DNA of 33,205 nt from Bacteroidota bacterium (GTDB taxonomy: Bacteria > Bacteroidota > Bacteroidia > Bacteroidales > JADFUO01), in the NCBI GenBank assembly GCA_030622635.1, contig JAUXFX010000013.1, positions 1 through 33,205 on the forward strand, given 5' to 3'. Below, in pieces: positions 24,083 to 32,360 of the stretch. The position numbers were made by a program, and so were the translations under genes. The notes beneath the pieces are model-generated. The model did not search any database and was not told where the DNA came from. It saw only the letters and a program-made list of their open reading frames with translations. The stretch's first letter is position 1. Every line of letters starts with the position of its first letter.

Positions 24083-25606
24083 TTATCTCAAAACCATAAA
24101 CTTATGTTTTGCAATAATTTTTTTATTATTTTTTAATACTGCAACATACAATCCATTATGCCAATTTCTAACATCAACACTAAGCTGTTGTTGTCCGTTT
24201 GGTACTTTTATTTTTTTTACTTTCCTTCCAAAAATATCATAAAATTCAATTATGCATGGCTCAACATGAAATCTGGAACTTGTAACCTGAAACTTGTATC
24301 GTGCAGGATTGGGATAAATATATAAATCATCATCCATTTTTTTATATGCAATTTCCGGTATTGCAACCGTTGTATCACAGCCGGGTGTGTCGCAGCCAAC
24401 ACTATCAAGCTTTAATATCCACATATGCTGAACATACGGAGGTTCATTAAAAGGAACTATCTGACCACATGTAATAAATCCTTTATCATTTGTAGGATAT
24501 ACATCATAAAGGTCATTTTTACTGCTTTCTCCAAATATTATTCTATAATCTCTAAACCACAGGCTATCTCCATTTTCATTTATCTTAAACAACCAACCCC
24601 AATGAAATGAACCAACTCCAGGATCATAATATCCAACAATAATAATACTTCCATCAGATAATATTTTAATATTATTTACAGTATTGCAAAGCCAGCTATT
24701 TCCATATTTTTTATTCCAAAGTGTAACTCCGTTTTCATTAACTTTTATAATATTAATTCTTCTATATGATGCTTCAGGTGTATACATTGAATCAGCATAA
24801 GTAGTTCCAATTATATAATTACTATCATTAGCAATTCCAACTACAGCTTGGCTTTCCGGATATTGACTGCCATAATACTTATGCCATTGTTTATTTCCCA
24901 GGCTATCGGATTTTATTACAATTGGATCACCTGAATAATTCTGTCCGGGTATGTAGCTATAACCACCTATTAAATATCCACCGTCATGAGTCTGTAATAC
25001 ATTAAAACCATAATCAACACCTCCATACCCATAAGTTTTCTCCCATTCCTTATTTCCTAAACTGTCTGTCTTTATTAGTAATACATCTGCATTATATGCT
25101 CCAACTGTTCTGTCACCTACTAAAATGAAACCCTTATCTAAAGTTTCTCTACAATGACTTGCAATTTGGTAATATCCATTTGAATATTCAAACTTAGAAC
25201 TCCATAACGTATCTCCAAATTCGTTAAATTTTAATAGTAATGCGATGCTACCACTTGAATTTTCAATTGAACCTCCTAAGGAATATCCATTATCCACATT
25301 TTTATGAAATGAACTAGGCCGACCGGAATAATAATTATGACCTGCTTCTCCAAAGTTCTTCCAAAATACCAAATTCCCCAAAGAGTTAATTTTTAATATT
25401 ACAATATCCTTACCACCGGTTATGCTGTCTCCTGAAATCCCGCAACCTATATAACCGCTATCTGTTTCCAAAATACTAATGCATGACGACCAGGTATTAT
25501 TAGCATTATACAATTTACTAAAATAATGCTGGGAATATAATACTGATGATTTCATTAATACTAAAATAATAATTAAATATTTTAGAATCATTTTTTTATA
25601 ACACAT
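24083..25606 (-). CDS. Secreted protein with repeat propeller and T9SS C-terminal sorting domain
   Basis: A 507-residue exported protein. The signal peptide ends near residue 25 (SVLYSQ); a second in-frame ATG at codon 6 would give a more usual start. About residues 30-400 contain six or so repeats of the type IKTDSLGNKEWEKTYG followed by DGGYLIGG, the pattern of predicted beta-propeller proteins common in T9SS cargo. The C-terminal 79 residues (from 429) match the type A sorting domain: YIYPNPA, then FYDIFGRKVKKIKV, VDVRNWHNGLYVA, and a basic end KHKFMVLR. This sends the protein to the cell surface. Residues 438-449 (FQVTSSRFHVEP) are encoded by a 7-bp-period repeat and look inserted. Confidence 0.85.
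   Translation of the reverse strand: MCYKKMILKYLIIILVLMKSSVLYSQHYFSKLYNANNTWSSCISILETDSGYIGCGISGDSITGGKDIVILKINSLGNLVFWKNFGEAGHNYYSGRPSSFHKNVDNGYSLGGSIENSSGSIALLLKFNEFGDTLWSSKFEYSNGYYQIASHCRETLDKGFILVGDRTVGAYNADVLLIKTDSLGNKEWEKTYGYGGVDYGFNVLQTHDGGYLIGGYSYIPGQNYSGDPIVIKSDSLGNKQWHKYYGSQYPESQAVVGIANDSNYIIGTTYADSMYTPEASYRRINIIKVNENGVTLWNKKYGNSWLCNTVNNIKILSDGSIIIVGYYDPGVGSFHWGWLFKINENGDSLWFRDYRIIFGESSKNDLYDVYPTNDKGFITCGQIVPFNEPPYVQHMWILKLDSVGCDTPGCDTTVAIPEIAYKKMDDDLYIYPNPARYKFQVTSSRFHVEPCIIEFYDIFGRKVKKIKVPNGQQQLSVDVRNWHNGLYVAVLKNNKKIIAKHKFMVLR
24267..24301. repeat. Five 7-bp units inside a coding region
   Basis: On the plus strand TGAAATC, TGGAACT, TGTAACC, TGAAACT, TGTATCG run without a break. 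The period of 7 cannot be explained by codon periodicity. The units resemble the intergenic arrays at 127-258 and 21708-21839. Confidence 0.6.
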
Positions 25607-25621
25607 AAGAAATAATGTTAT

Positions 25622-26611
25622 TTATATTGATAGGTTTTGAGTTTCAATTATTTTTTCTTCAGTAATTTTTTGCATACAATCAAAATGACCTTTGGGGCAT
25701 TTTTTGTATCCTAATTTACTGCATGGTCGGCAACGAAGATTTTTTATTTCAACAATAACTGATTTATTTTTTTCTGTTTCGGGCAGGTAAGGATACATAC
25801 CAAAGGCAGGGACGGTATTTCCCCAAATTGATATTATCTGCTTTTTAAAAGCCGCTGCAATATGCATTAAACCTGTGTCGTTGGTAATTATTTTTTCTGC
25901 ATGCCAAACCAGCGAAGCCGACTGATTAATGGAATATTTTCCGCAGGCATTATAAATTTTATCTCCAACTGATTTTTTGATATACTCAGCTGTTTTAATG
26001 TCTTCATATCCGCCAAGCAAAACAACCGGCATATTGATTTTCTTACAAACGGAAATAATTTTTTCAACAGGAAACATTTTTGTATTATGCTTTCCGCCAA
26101 TTGCAAATCCGATAAATCCGTTTTGATGAGTAGAAGGCAATTCCGAAATATTTACTTTTTCATTTTCAGGGATAAAATAATCCAAACCTTTTCCGTCATT
26201 TTTTACACCTAAATTTTTAACGGCTTCAAAGTACCTGTCAACAATATGTATTTCGGGTAAAAGATTTATTTTAAAGTTTACTAATAACCATTTTTTAATA
26301 TTCAGCTTATTATAAGTTTTGGAAGGTTTCCTTAGTTTAAGTTTAACAAAAACCGAACGAAAATTTTTATGAAGGTCAACAATAAAATCAAAATTTTCGC
26401 TTTTTAATTGGGGTAAAATATGTTTTAAATCGTTTTTTATAAAATGAATTTTATCAATGTATGGATTGGCTTTAACTATTGGAACAAACTGTTCTTTCGT
26501 AAGAAAATGAATCTCGGAATCTTTCAACTGCTGCTTTAAACAACGGATTACAGGTGTTGTTAAAACAATATCACCGATTGAACTGAAGCGTATTATAAGG
26601 ATTTTTTTCAA
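25622..26611 (-). CDS. Glycosyltransferase family 9 (heptosyltransferase-like)
   Basis: A 329-residue GT-B enzyme of family 9, which transfers heptose or related sugars onto the lipopolysaccharide core. The N-terminal MKKILIIRFSSIGDIVLTTP and the C-terminal nucleotide-sugar site TNDTGLMHIAAAFKKQIISIWG are characteristic; GFAIGGKHNTKMFP lies between. The end has a CRPCSKLGYKKCPKGHFDCM cysteine-rich segment that many Bacteroidota members share. The acceptor is not known. The leader (26612-26720) contains a GATT-spaced repeat, and TATTTTTG at 26725-26718 is a possible promoter. It precedes the T9SS protein on the same strand. Confidence 0.92.
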   Translation of the reverse strand: MKKILIIRFSSIGDIVLTTPVIRCLKQQLKDSEIHFLTKEQFVPIVKANPYIDKIHFIKNDLKHILPQLKSENFDFIVDLHKNFRSVFVKLKLRKPSKTYNKLNIKKWLLVNFKINLLPEIHIVDRYFEAVKNLGVKNDGKGLDYFIPENEKVNISELPSTHQNGFIGFAIGGKHNTKMFPVEKIISVCKKINMPVVLLGGYEDIKTAEYIKKSVGDKIYNACGKYSINQSASLVWHAEKIITNDTGLMHIAAAFKKQIISIWGNTVPAFGMYPYLPETEKNKSVIVEIKNLRCRPCSKLGYKKCPKGHFDCMQKITEEKIIETQNLSI

Positions 26612-26654
26612 AAGAATATTTTGTTATTCCCTTAAAACCGTAAGTAAATTGCAA

Positions 26655-26694
26655 GACGCTGATTCACGCAGATTAATTATGATTAAAAAAATCA
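26655..26694 (+). repeat. 10-bp-period GATT repeat
   Basis: GATT occurs at 26662, 26672 and 26682, spaced exactly 10 bp, in GACGCTGATTCACGCAGATT and the following bases. Similar dispersed repeats are common between genes in Bacteroidota. It lies in the probable leader of the glycosyltransferase gene. Confidence 0.5.
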
Positions 26695-26801
26695 GTTATG
26701 GATTTAAGGTATTTCCACAAAAATAAGATATTTATTTTAACAAAAAAGATGAATTGTTAAAACAATTTACTGAGAAATAAGTAAATTTTAAAATAAGCAC
26801 A

Positions 26802-26809
26802 TAATTTTG
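26802..26809 (+). promoter_or_regulatory. -7 box immediately before tatD
   Basis: TAATTTTGC ends 4 nt before the tatD ATG, so a transcript started at the usual distance would be leaderless or nearly so. No -33 box is seen. A palindrome AATTGTT-AA-AACAATT lies at 26752-26767. Confidence 0.4.
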
Positions 26810-26813
26810 CAGC

Positions 26814-27584
26814 ATGATTTTAACAGATACACACGCTCATCTTTATTTAAAAGAATTTAACCAAAACAGGCAAAAGGTAATAACAACTGCGATTGAGAAA
26901 AATGTCAGGTATATGTTGTTGCCAAATATTGACAGTTCAACAGTTGGAGGCATGCTCAATTTATGTGATATGTTTCCTGAAAATTGCTTTCCGATGATTG
27001 GACTTCATCCGACTTCGGTTAAATCAAATTTCAAAGATGAATTAAAAATCGTTGAGCAATGGCTGAAAAAACGAAAATTTTATGCCATCGGCGAAATCGG
27101 GATTGATCTGTATTGGGATAAAACTTTTGCAAAAGAACAGGAAATTGCTTTCAGGCATCAAATAAATCTTGCTAAAAAAAACAATCTGCCTATAGTTATT
27201 CATTCCCGTAATTCGTTCATAGAAATTTACAAAATTGTTAAAGATTTGAATACTACTGAATTGACCGGTGTTTTTCATTGTTTTACCGGAAGTTTGGAAG
27301 AAGCAAATAAAATTATTGATTTAGGATTTATGCTTGGAATAGGCGGGGTTTTAACTTTTAAAAATTCCGGTCTTGATAAAGTTGTTGAGAAAATTGATCT
27401 TAAGCACATAATTCTTGAGACCGATTCACCTTATTTAACTCCTGTTCCTTTCAGGGGAAAAAGAAATGAGAGTGCATATATTAGTTATATTGCTGAAAAG
27501 TTAGCTGAAATTAAAAATATTTCAATAAAAGAAGTTGCTGAAATCACCACTAAGAATGCGATGGATTTGTTTAAAATCAGTTAA
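26814..27584 (+). CDS. tatD: TatD-family metal-dependent deoxyribonuclease
   Basis: A 256-residue TIM-barrel hydrolase of the TatD family (3'-5' exonuclease or quality-control nuclease). Metal ligands and signatures: DTHAHLYL (His7, His9), FYAIGEIGIDLYWD with the conserved Glu, VIHSRNS, FHCFTGS and LETDSPYLTP. Length is standard. The start codon follows a -7-like TAATTTTG by only 4 nt. E. coli TatD, YcfH and YjjV belong to this group; the sequence does not decide among them, so the symbol is a family label. Confidence 0.92.
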   Translation: MILTDTHAHLYLKEFNQNRQKVITTAIEKNVRYMLLPNIDSSTVGGMLNLCDMFPENCFPMIGLHPTSVKSNFKDELKIVEQWLKKRKFYAIGEIGIDLYWDKTFAKEQEIAFRHQINLAKKNNLPIVIHSRNSFIEIYKIVKDLNTTELTGVFHCFTGSLEEANKIIDLGFMLGIGGVLTFKNSGLDKVVEKIDLKHIILETDSPYLTPVPFRGKRNESAYISYIAEKLAEIKNISIKEVAEITTKNAMDLFKIS

Positions 27585-27636
27585 TAAAATAATTCAACTT
27601 CAAATTTTTATAGCATGTAGTATATACAAGTTTTAT

Positions 27637-27644
27637 TATTTTTG
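27637..27644 (+). promoter_or_regulatory. Putative -7 box for tRNA-Ser
   Basis: TATTTTTGC matches TAnnTTTG about 85 nt upstream of the tRNA. The leader between holds an imperfect 13-bp inverted repeat (27651-27663 against GCAAGCACTAATT just after). Confidence 0.4.
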
Positions 27645-27728
27645 CGTTTTAATTAGTTTTTGCACGAGCGTAACGAAGAAATTGACGTTTTCTGGCAAGC
27701 ACTAATTAAAAAAAATAAAAAAAAGCAG

Positions 27729-27817
27729 GGAGAGGTGGCCGAGCGGTTTAAGGCGCGCGCTTGGAAAGCGTGTGTCCCGCCACAGCGGGACCGGGGGTTC
27801 GAATCCCTTCCTCTCCG
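27729..27817 (+). tRNA. tRNA-Ser(GGA)
   Basis: An 89-nt class II tRNA. The acceptor stem GGAGAGG pairs with CCTCTCC; the D-arm reads TGGCCGAGCGG. The anticodon arm is CGCGC, loop TTGGAAA, GCGTG, giving anticodon GGA. The long variable arm contains CCCGCCACAGCGGG and the T-arm GGGTTCGAATCCC. The discriminator is G, and CCA is not encoded. Confidence 0.96.
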
Positions 27818-27860
27818 CACTCGTATTTATAAAATTTATTATAAAACTTTTTTTTAACAA

Positions 27861-27893
27861 TTTAGTTGATTTTAAAATAATTTTTTATATTTG
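27861..27893 (+). promoter_or_regulatory. Putative exbB operon promoter
   Basis: TTTA (27861-27864), 21 nt, then TATATTTGC (27886-27894). The -7 box is a full match and the -33 box has one mismatch. Start site near 27898, about 65 nt before the ATG. Confidence 0.48.
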
Positions 27894-27963
27894 CCAATCA
27901 GTAACTAAATTAAAAATCACAAATTAATTAAACAAAAAATTCATTATTACAAATCAATAAAAC

Positions 27964-28806
27964 ATGACTATGAAAAAATTAATTGCTTTTTTAACAATCG
28001 CAGGAATGCTAACTTTCGGTGCATCAAATGTTGCTTTAGCTCAAGATGAAAATGTTACTGTAACAGAAACCGAATTAACAACTGATACAACTGCAACTGA
28101 AGGAGATACAACAATGATTGAAGCTGTAGCAGCAGTTGTTGAAACACTCGAACCTGAACCTGAAGCAGAACAAGGTTTTCAGCAGGTATTAAAAGAACAA
28201 TTTATTGCAGGTGACTGGAGATTTATGGGTATAGTATTATTAACTCTGGTTTTCGGTTTGGCATTATGCATCGAACGAATTATTTATTTGAACCTGGCAA
28301 CTACCAACAATCAAAAATTATTAAACAAAGTTGAATCTGCTTTGGAAACCGGCGGTGTTGATTCTGCAAAAGAAATTTGCAGAGACACAAAAGGACCTGT
28401 TGCCAGTATTTTTTATCAGGGACTGGACAGATACAATGAAGGTATTGAAATTGTTGAGAAATCTATTGTTTCTTATGGCAGCGTCTTGATGGGCCGTCTT
28501 GAAAAAGGATTATCATGGATTTCATTGTTCATCTCAATTGCTCCTATGCTTGGATTCATGGGTACTGTAATCGGTATGATCGTTGCCTTCCAGGATATTG
28601 AAGCAGCCGGTGATATCTCTGCGAACATTGTTGCAGGAGGTATGAAAGTAGCACTTCTGACAACCGTATTTGGTTTGATAGTTGCTGTTATTCTTCAAAT
28701 ATTTTATAATTATATAATTTCAAAAGTTGACAGCTTAGTGAATGACATGGAGGATAGTACTATTTCTTTCATAGATATACTTACTAAATATAAATCAAAA
28801 AAATAA
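27964..28806 (+). CDS. exbB: ExbB/TolQ/MotA-type proton channel protein
   Basis: A 280-residue inner-membrane protein of the ExbB family, which with ExbD uses the proton gradient to energise TonB-dependent outer-membrane transport. An N-terminal signal-like helix (1-26, ending ALAQ) is followed by a Thr/Glu-rich acidic stretch (27-70). Three membrane segments follow at about 88-108, 185-209 and 227-249, with the conserved APMLGFMGTVIGMIVAF and ALLTTVFGLIVAV. ExbB of E. coli lacks the long acidic N-terminal extension. It heads an operon with a small membrane protein and two ExbD genes. A second ATG, two codons in, is also possible as the start. Confidence 0.9.
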   Translation: MTMKKLIAFLTIAGMLTFGASNVALAQDENVTVTETELTTDTTATEGDTTMIEAVAAVVETLEPEPEAEQGFQQVLKEQFIAGDWRFMGIVLLTLVFGLALCIERIIYLNLATTNNQKLLNKVESALETGGVDSAKEICRDTKGPVASIFYQGLDRYNEGIEIVEKSIVSYGSVLMGRLEKGLSWISLFISIAPMLGFMGTVIGMIVAFQDIEAAGDISANIVAGGMKVALLTTVFGLIVAVILQIFYNYIISKVDSLVNDMEDSTISFIDILTKYKSKK

Positions 28807-28812
28807 TTTATC

Positions 28813-29232
28813 ATGACAGATACATTTAATAAAATACTACAAATAAGCTTATATGTCATTTTAGCCATTTCAGTAGTTCTTTTTGCTTTATTTTATATAA
28901 ACGGAGAATCAATGACTAATACTGTAATATATTGGGCTTATATGTTGCTGGCAATAACAGTACTATTATTAATAGGTTTTCCTATAGCATTTTTTATCAA
29001 GAATCCCCGTAAAGGATTAACGGTTTTGTTTGTACTGATTGGTTTTATTATACTGTTTGGAATTTCCTATTTATTAGCTTCAGATGCTACAACTGCAGAT
29101 ATTTATGAAAAAATGCATATTACTGCAAATATTTCAAGATTTATTGGCGCCGGTTTGATTATGGTGTATATTCTTACAGGAATAGCTGTTTTGTCACTGA
29201 TATATACCGGAATAGTTAATGCATTTAAATAA
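28813..29232 (+). CDS. Small four-helix membrane protein in ExbB/ExbD operon
   Basis: A 139-residue protein of unknown function with four predicted membrane segments at about 8-28, 36-60, 70-89 and 110-134, and short polar loops. No catalytic motif is visible. It lies 6 nt after exbB and 18 nt before the first exbD, so it is certainly co-transcribed and probably part of, or an assembly factor for, the Bacteroidota ExbBD energy-transducing complex. A gene of this kind at this position is common in Bacteroidota but not in proteobacterial exb operons. No family name can be given. Confidence 0.75.
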   Translation: MTDTFNKILQISLYVILAISVVLFALFYINGESMTNTVIYWAYMLLAITVLLLIGFPIAFFIKNPRKGLTVLFVLIGFIILFGISYLLASDATTADIYEKMHITANISRFIGAGLIMVYILTGIAVLSLIYTGIVNAFK

Positions 29233-29250
29233 AATTAAATCTAAATAATT

Positions 29251-29823
29251 ATGGCAAGGAAAGTACCACAAATAAATGCCGGTTCAATGGCAGATATAGC
29301 CTTCTTGCTCCTTATCTTCTTCCTTGTAACTACTACAATGGATGTTGATACGGGAATCATGAGGCAACTGCCCCCGCCACCTGACCCTAACCAGGATATT
29401 CCTGATATTAGAGAAAGAAATATTATGAATATTCTTGTAAGCAAAAGCGATCGTTTGCTTGTAAATAAAAAGATAGGAAATATTAAAACGTTAAAAAATG
29501 ATGTTATAGATTTTATGTCAATTCATCATGATGACCTGGCATATCCTGAAGTTACTCTGAAAAGCATAGATTATATCGGTGATGTTTATACAACCAAAGG
29601 AATAATCTCTTTAAAAAACGACAGAGGAACTTCATATAATATGTATATACAAGTTCAAAACGAGTTAGCTGCTGCTTTTAAAGAATTACGGGATAGGCTG
29701 TCAATGGAAAAATTTGGCAGAAAATATGATAAACTGATTAATGAGGATTATATTGATGCAATCAATAAAGCTGTCCCGGTACGTGTTTCTGAAGCTGAAC
29801 CTGAAGATGTAGGAGGAAATTAA
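29251..29823 (+). CDS. exbD: ExbD/TolR family protein (first copy)
   Basis: A 190-residue bitopic inner-membrane protein. A short cytoplasmic lead is followed by one transmembrane helix (about 12-34) carrying the essential acidic residue Asp15 in GSMADIAFLLLIFFLVTTTMD. The periplasmic domain follows the proline-rich LPPPPDPNQDIPDI. It pairs with ExbB to convert proton flow into work on TonB. It is longer than E. coli ExbD (141) and has an extra stretch after the periplasmic fold. The second ExbD starts 1 nt after this stop, so the two are likely made in equal amounts and may form a heteromer. Confidence 0.9.
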   Translation: MARKVPQINAGSMADIAFLLLIFFLVTTTMDVDTGIMRQLPPPPDPNQDIPDIRERNIMNILVSKSDRLLVNKKIGNIKTLKNDVIDFMSIHHDDLAYPEVTLKSIDYIGDVYTTKGIISLKNDRGTSYNMYIQVQNELAAAFKELRDRLSMEKFGRKYDKLINEDYIDAINKAVPVRVSEAEPEDVGGN

Positions 29824-29824
29824 A

Positions 29825-30295
29825 ATGTCAAGATTTAAAAAACAAGGATCAAAAGAAGTTCCTGCAATAAGCACTTCTTCATTGCCTGATATTATTTTTA
29901 TGCTTTTGTTCTTCTTTATGGTAACTACCGTAATGAGGGAAACTACATTAATAGTTAGAACAAAACTTCCGGAAGCTACCGAAGTACAAAAACTTGAAAA
30001 GAAATCAATCGTAAGCTATATCTATATCGGTCCACCAACACAGTCAAAAATCTATGGTACCGAATCCCGTATTCAACTTAATGACCATTTTGCTGTTGTT
30101 GATGATATTCAGGAGTTTGTTGTTCTTGAAAGAGAAGCCCGCGAAGAAGCAGACAGGAAATTTTTAACAACTTCATTAAAAGTTAACAGTGATACTAAAA
30201 TGGGTATAGTTACTGATGTTAAACAGGAACTAAGAAAAGCCAGCGCTTTTAAAATTAACTACTCAACACTTAGAAAAGTTGTTAAAAAAGAATAA
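29825..30295 (+). CDS. exbD: ExbD/TolR family protein (second copy)
   Basis: A 156-residue paralogue of the preceding ExbD. The transmembrane helix (about 19-39) has the proton-carrying Asp22 in SLPDIIFMLLFFFMVTT. It is followed by RETTLIVRTKLPEATEVQ and a periplasmic domain with DTKMGIVTDVKQELRKA, typical of ExbD. Two ExbD proteins with different periplasmic parts are a regular Bacteroidota arrangement. It is last in the exb operon; a strong hairpin terminator begins 27 nt after the stop. Confidence 0.9.
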   Translation: MSRFKKQGSKEVPAISTSSLPDIIFMLLFFFMVTTVMRETTLIVRTKLPEATEVQKLEKKSIVSYIYIGPPTQSKIYGTESRIQLNDHFAVVDDIQEFVVLEREAREEADRKFLTTSLKVNSDTKMGIVTDVKQELRKASAFKINYSTLRKVVKKE

Positions 30296-30316
30296 TTTTT
30301 CATAATGTTTTTTATG

Positions 30317-31255
30317 TTAATAAGAGGAAATATCATTTTGTATATTTCCTCTTTTTTTATAAATAACGGTTAATAAAACTGCAACAATTAAAAAACTTCC
30401 GATTATAAGCCATAAGTTATTAGTTGCACCAAACGATTCAAGATTTGTTTCAAGTTTGTTTTTATTCACTATGTAAACAAATAGTACTGCTGCTGCATTG
30501 TTAATAAAATGAATAAATATCGGCACCCATATCGTACCTGTCCAGACAAACATATAACCAAGTAAAATTCCTAACATTAATCTGGGAAGAAAACCATAAA
30601 ACTGTAAATGAAATGCGCTGAATAAAACCGCAGAAATAAATACAGCCCAATGAATATTTTTTGTCCATTCTTTAAATAACCTAAGCAATACTCCCCTGAA
30701 TAATAATTCTTCGCCTATTCCCGGGATTATTGCTACCATTAAAATATTAAAAAGAAAACCATTAAAAGTATTAACATTTAAAAATATTTCAGTGAGTTTT
30801 GCAGCCTGTTCTTCCGACTCAATCATCCAGTTTTCAAGCCATGAAAGAAATTCAGGGAATTTTATCATTTCATTAATATTACTTAACCAATGAAGAAATG
30901 GCATTGCTGTAAAAATTATTAAGGTTCCAATTATTATTGAAAGTAATTTAGGTTTTTGATTTAATTTCAAATATCCGGGGATATTCCGGTTAACCAAAAA
31001 AGCAAAAATAACAGGTGGTAAAATAAATAAGCCAAGCTGATTTATAATCTGCATATATTTCAATAAACTTATTGTTTCAGGATTAGAATAATCAATACTT
31101 GTAATATTTTCAAGTACTCCCGTGCCAAAAAAAGGAATAGCAGTTAAAATTCCTATTAGTAAAGTGAAAAGCAAACAGATCAAAATGAGGATTCCTAAAC
31201 TCAATAACTTTAAATATGGTGGGAAATATTTTAATAAAGGTTCACTCTTTATCAT
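30317..31255 (-). CDS. CPBP-family intramembrane metalloprotease
   Basis: A 312-residue membrane protein with about eight hydrophobic segments and an Abi/CPBP (Rce1-like) active site: GEELLFRG (Glu182, Glu183, Arg187), then FSAFHLQFYG (His216) and FIHFINNAA as the third motif. Family members cleave prenylated or other membrane-embedded substrates; some act in bacteriocin self-immunity. Nothing nearby suggests a bacteriocin. The last codons (KRGNIQNDISSY) overlap the terminator hairpin of the convergent exb operon, so that structure is also coding sequence. Confidence 0.9.
   Translation of the reverse strand: MIKSEPLLKYFPPYLKLLSLGILILICLLFTLLIGILTAIPFFGTGVLENITSIDYSNPETISLLKYMQIINQLGLFILPPVIFAFLVNRNIPGYLKLNQKPKLLSIIIGTLIIFTAMPFLHWLSNINEMIKFPEFLSWLENWMIESEEQAAKLTEIFLNVNTFNGFLFNILMVAIIPGIGEELLFRGVLLRLFKEWTKNIHWAVFISAVLFSAFHLQFYGFLPRLMLGILLGYMFVWTGTIWVPIFIHFINNAAAVLFVYIVNKNKLETNLESFGATNNLWLIIGSFLIVAVLLTVIYKKRGNIQNDISSY
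30322..30358 (+). terminator. Rho-independent terminator of the exb operon
   Basis: A 12-bp perfect stem (30322-30333 with 30342-30353), an 8-nt loop CATTTTGT, and a run of seven T from 30352. It is 27 nt after the last exbD stop. It sits entirely in the 3' end of the opposing protease gene. Confidence 0.8.
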
Positions 31256-31287
31256 CGGGAGTAATTATTTTTGAAGCGTAAAATTAG

Positions 31288-31295
31288 TAATTTTG
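31288..31295 (+). promoter_or_regulatory. Putative -7 box for dusB
   Basis: TAATTTTG matches the consensus, and a second box TATTTTTG lies at 31266-31273. No -33 box at the ideal distance. Starts would be 80-100 nt before the dusB ATG. Confidence 0.3.
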
Positions 31296-31379
31296 TGAAA
31301 GAAAGTTGAATAATATTTTTAAAGTAATAAAAGTTTGAAGTTATAAAAATATTACAATTTGTTGTAACTTGCAATAATC

Positions 31380-32360
31380 ATGGTAAAAATTGGAAATCTT
31401 AAAATAAGTGAATTCCCGATTTTGCTGGCACCGATGGAGGATGTCAGCGACCCGCCATTCCGTTATTTATGCAAAATTTTCGGTGCTGACATTACTTACA
31501 CTGAGTTTATATCTTCAGAAGGATTGATAAGAGATGCTATTAAAAGCCTCAAAAAACTTGAATTTTCCGAGTCGGAGCGTCCTATTGGTATTCAGATTTT
31601 CGGTCATAATGCTGAATCAATGGTTAAAGCTGCTGAGTATGCCGAACGAGTCAAGCCTGATATTATTGACATTAACTGGGGCTGCCCTGTGAAAAAAGTA
31701 ATTGCAAAAGGTGCAGGAGCGGGCATGCTCAGAGACATTCCAAAAATGCTTGCAATTACATCCGAAGTAGTGAAATCCACAAAATTGCCGGTTACAGTTA
31801 AAACACGTCTCGGCTGGGATGAAAACAGTAAAAATATTGTTGAAGTGGCTGAAAAGCTTCAGGATGTTGGAATTAAAGCTATAAGTATCCATGCACGAAC
31901 CAAAGTGCAGGGTTACAAAGGTAAAGCAGACTGGACATTGATAGGAGAGGTTAAGAAAAATCCCCGTATGAAAATTCCGGTTTTTGGTAATGGCGATATC
32001 CTTAGTCCTGAAATTGCCAAACATTTTAAAGAAACTTATAATGTTGATGGTTTAATGATTGGTCGTGGAAGCTATGGTAATCCATGGATATTTAAACAAA
32101 TAAAACATTATTTGAATACTGGCGAAATACTTCCTCAACCCGACATAAACGAAAGAGTTAATATCTGTAAAAAACATTTGGAAAAATCAATTGAATGGAA
32201 AGGAGACAGAAGAGGCATTTTTGAAATGCGAAAACATTACAGAAGTTATTTTAAAAATTATCCGAATTTTAAACAATTCAGGATTAAATTGGTAACTATT
32301 GAAGATAAGGATGAACTTTATTTGGTTTTTGATGAGATATTAAAATGGGTAAATGGTTAG
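31380..32360 (+). CDS. dusB: tRNA-dihydrouridine synthase
   Basis: A 326-residue flavoenzyme that reduces uridine to dihydrouridine in tRNA D-loops. It shows the Dus signatures: LAPMEDVSDPPFRYLC, TEFISSEGLI, INWGCPVKKVIAKGAG with catalytic Cys102, VKTRLGWD, ISIHARTKVQGYKG, and the FMN-phosphate site GNGDI followed by GLMIGRGSYGNPWIF. The DusB branch is suggested by the NWGCPVKKV pattern and length. Its 3' end overlaps the convergent HAD gene by 21 nt. Confidence 0.93.
   Translation: MVKIGNLKISEFPILLAPMEDVSDPPFRYLCKIFGADITYTEFISSEGLIRDAIKSLKKLEFSESERPIGIQIFGHNAESMVKAAEYAERVKPDIIDINWGCPVKKVIAKGAGAGMLRDIPKMLAITSEVVKSTKLPVTVKTRLGWDENSKNIVEVAEKLQDVGIKAISIHARTKVQGYKGKADWTLIGEVKKNPRMKIPVFGNGDILSPEIAKHFKETYNVDGLMIGRGSYGNPWIFKQIKHYLNTGEILPQPDINERVNICKKHLEKSIEWKGDRRGIFEMRKHYRSYFKNYPNFKQFRIKLVTIEDKDELYLVFDEILKWVNG

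Noticed and set aside
27660-27857. An open frame of 65 codons covering the tRNA-Ser gene.
   Set aside because: Its middle (VAERFKARAWKACVPPQR) is a translated serine tRNA, a well-known false protein. The tRNA cloverleaf is complete.
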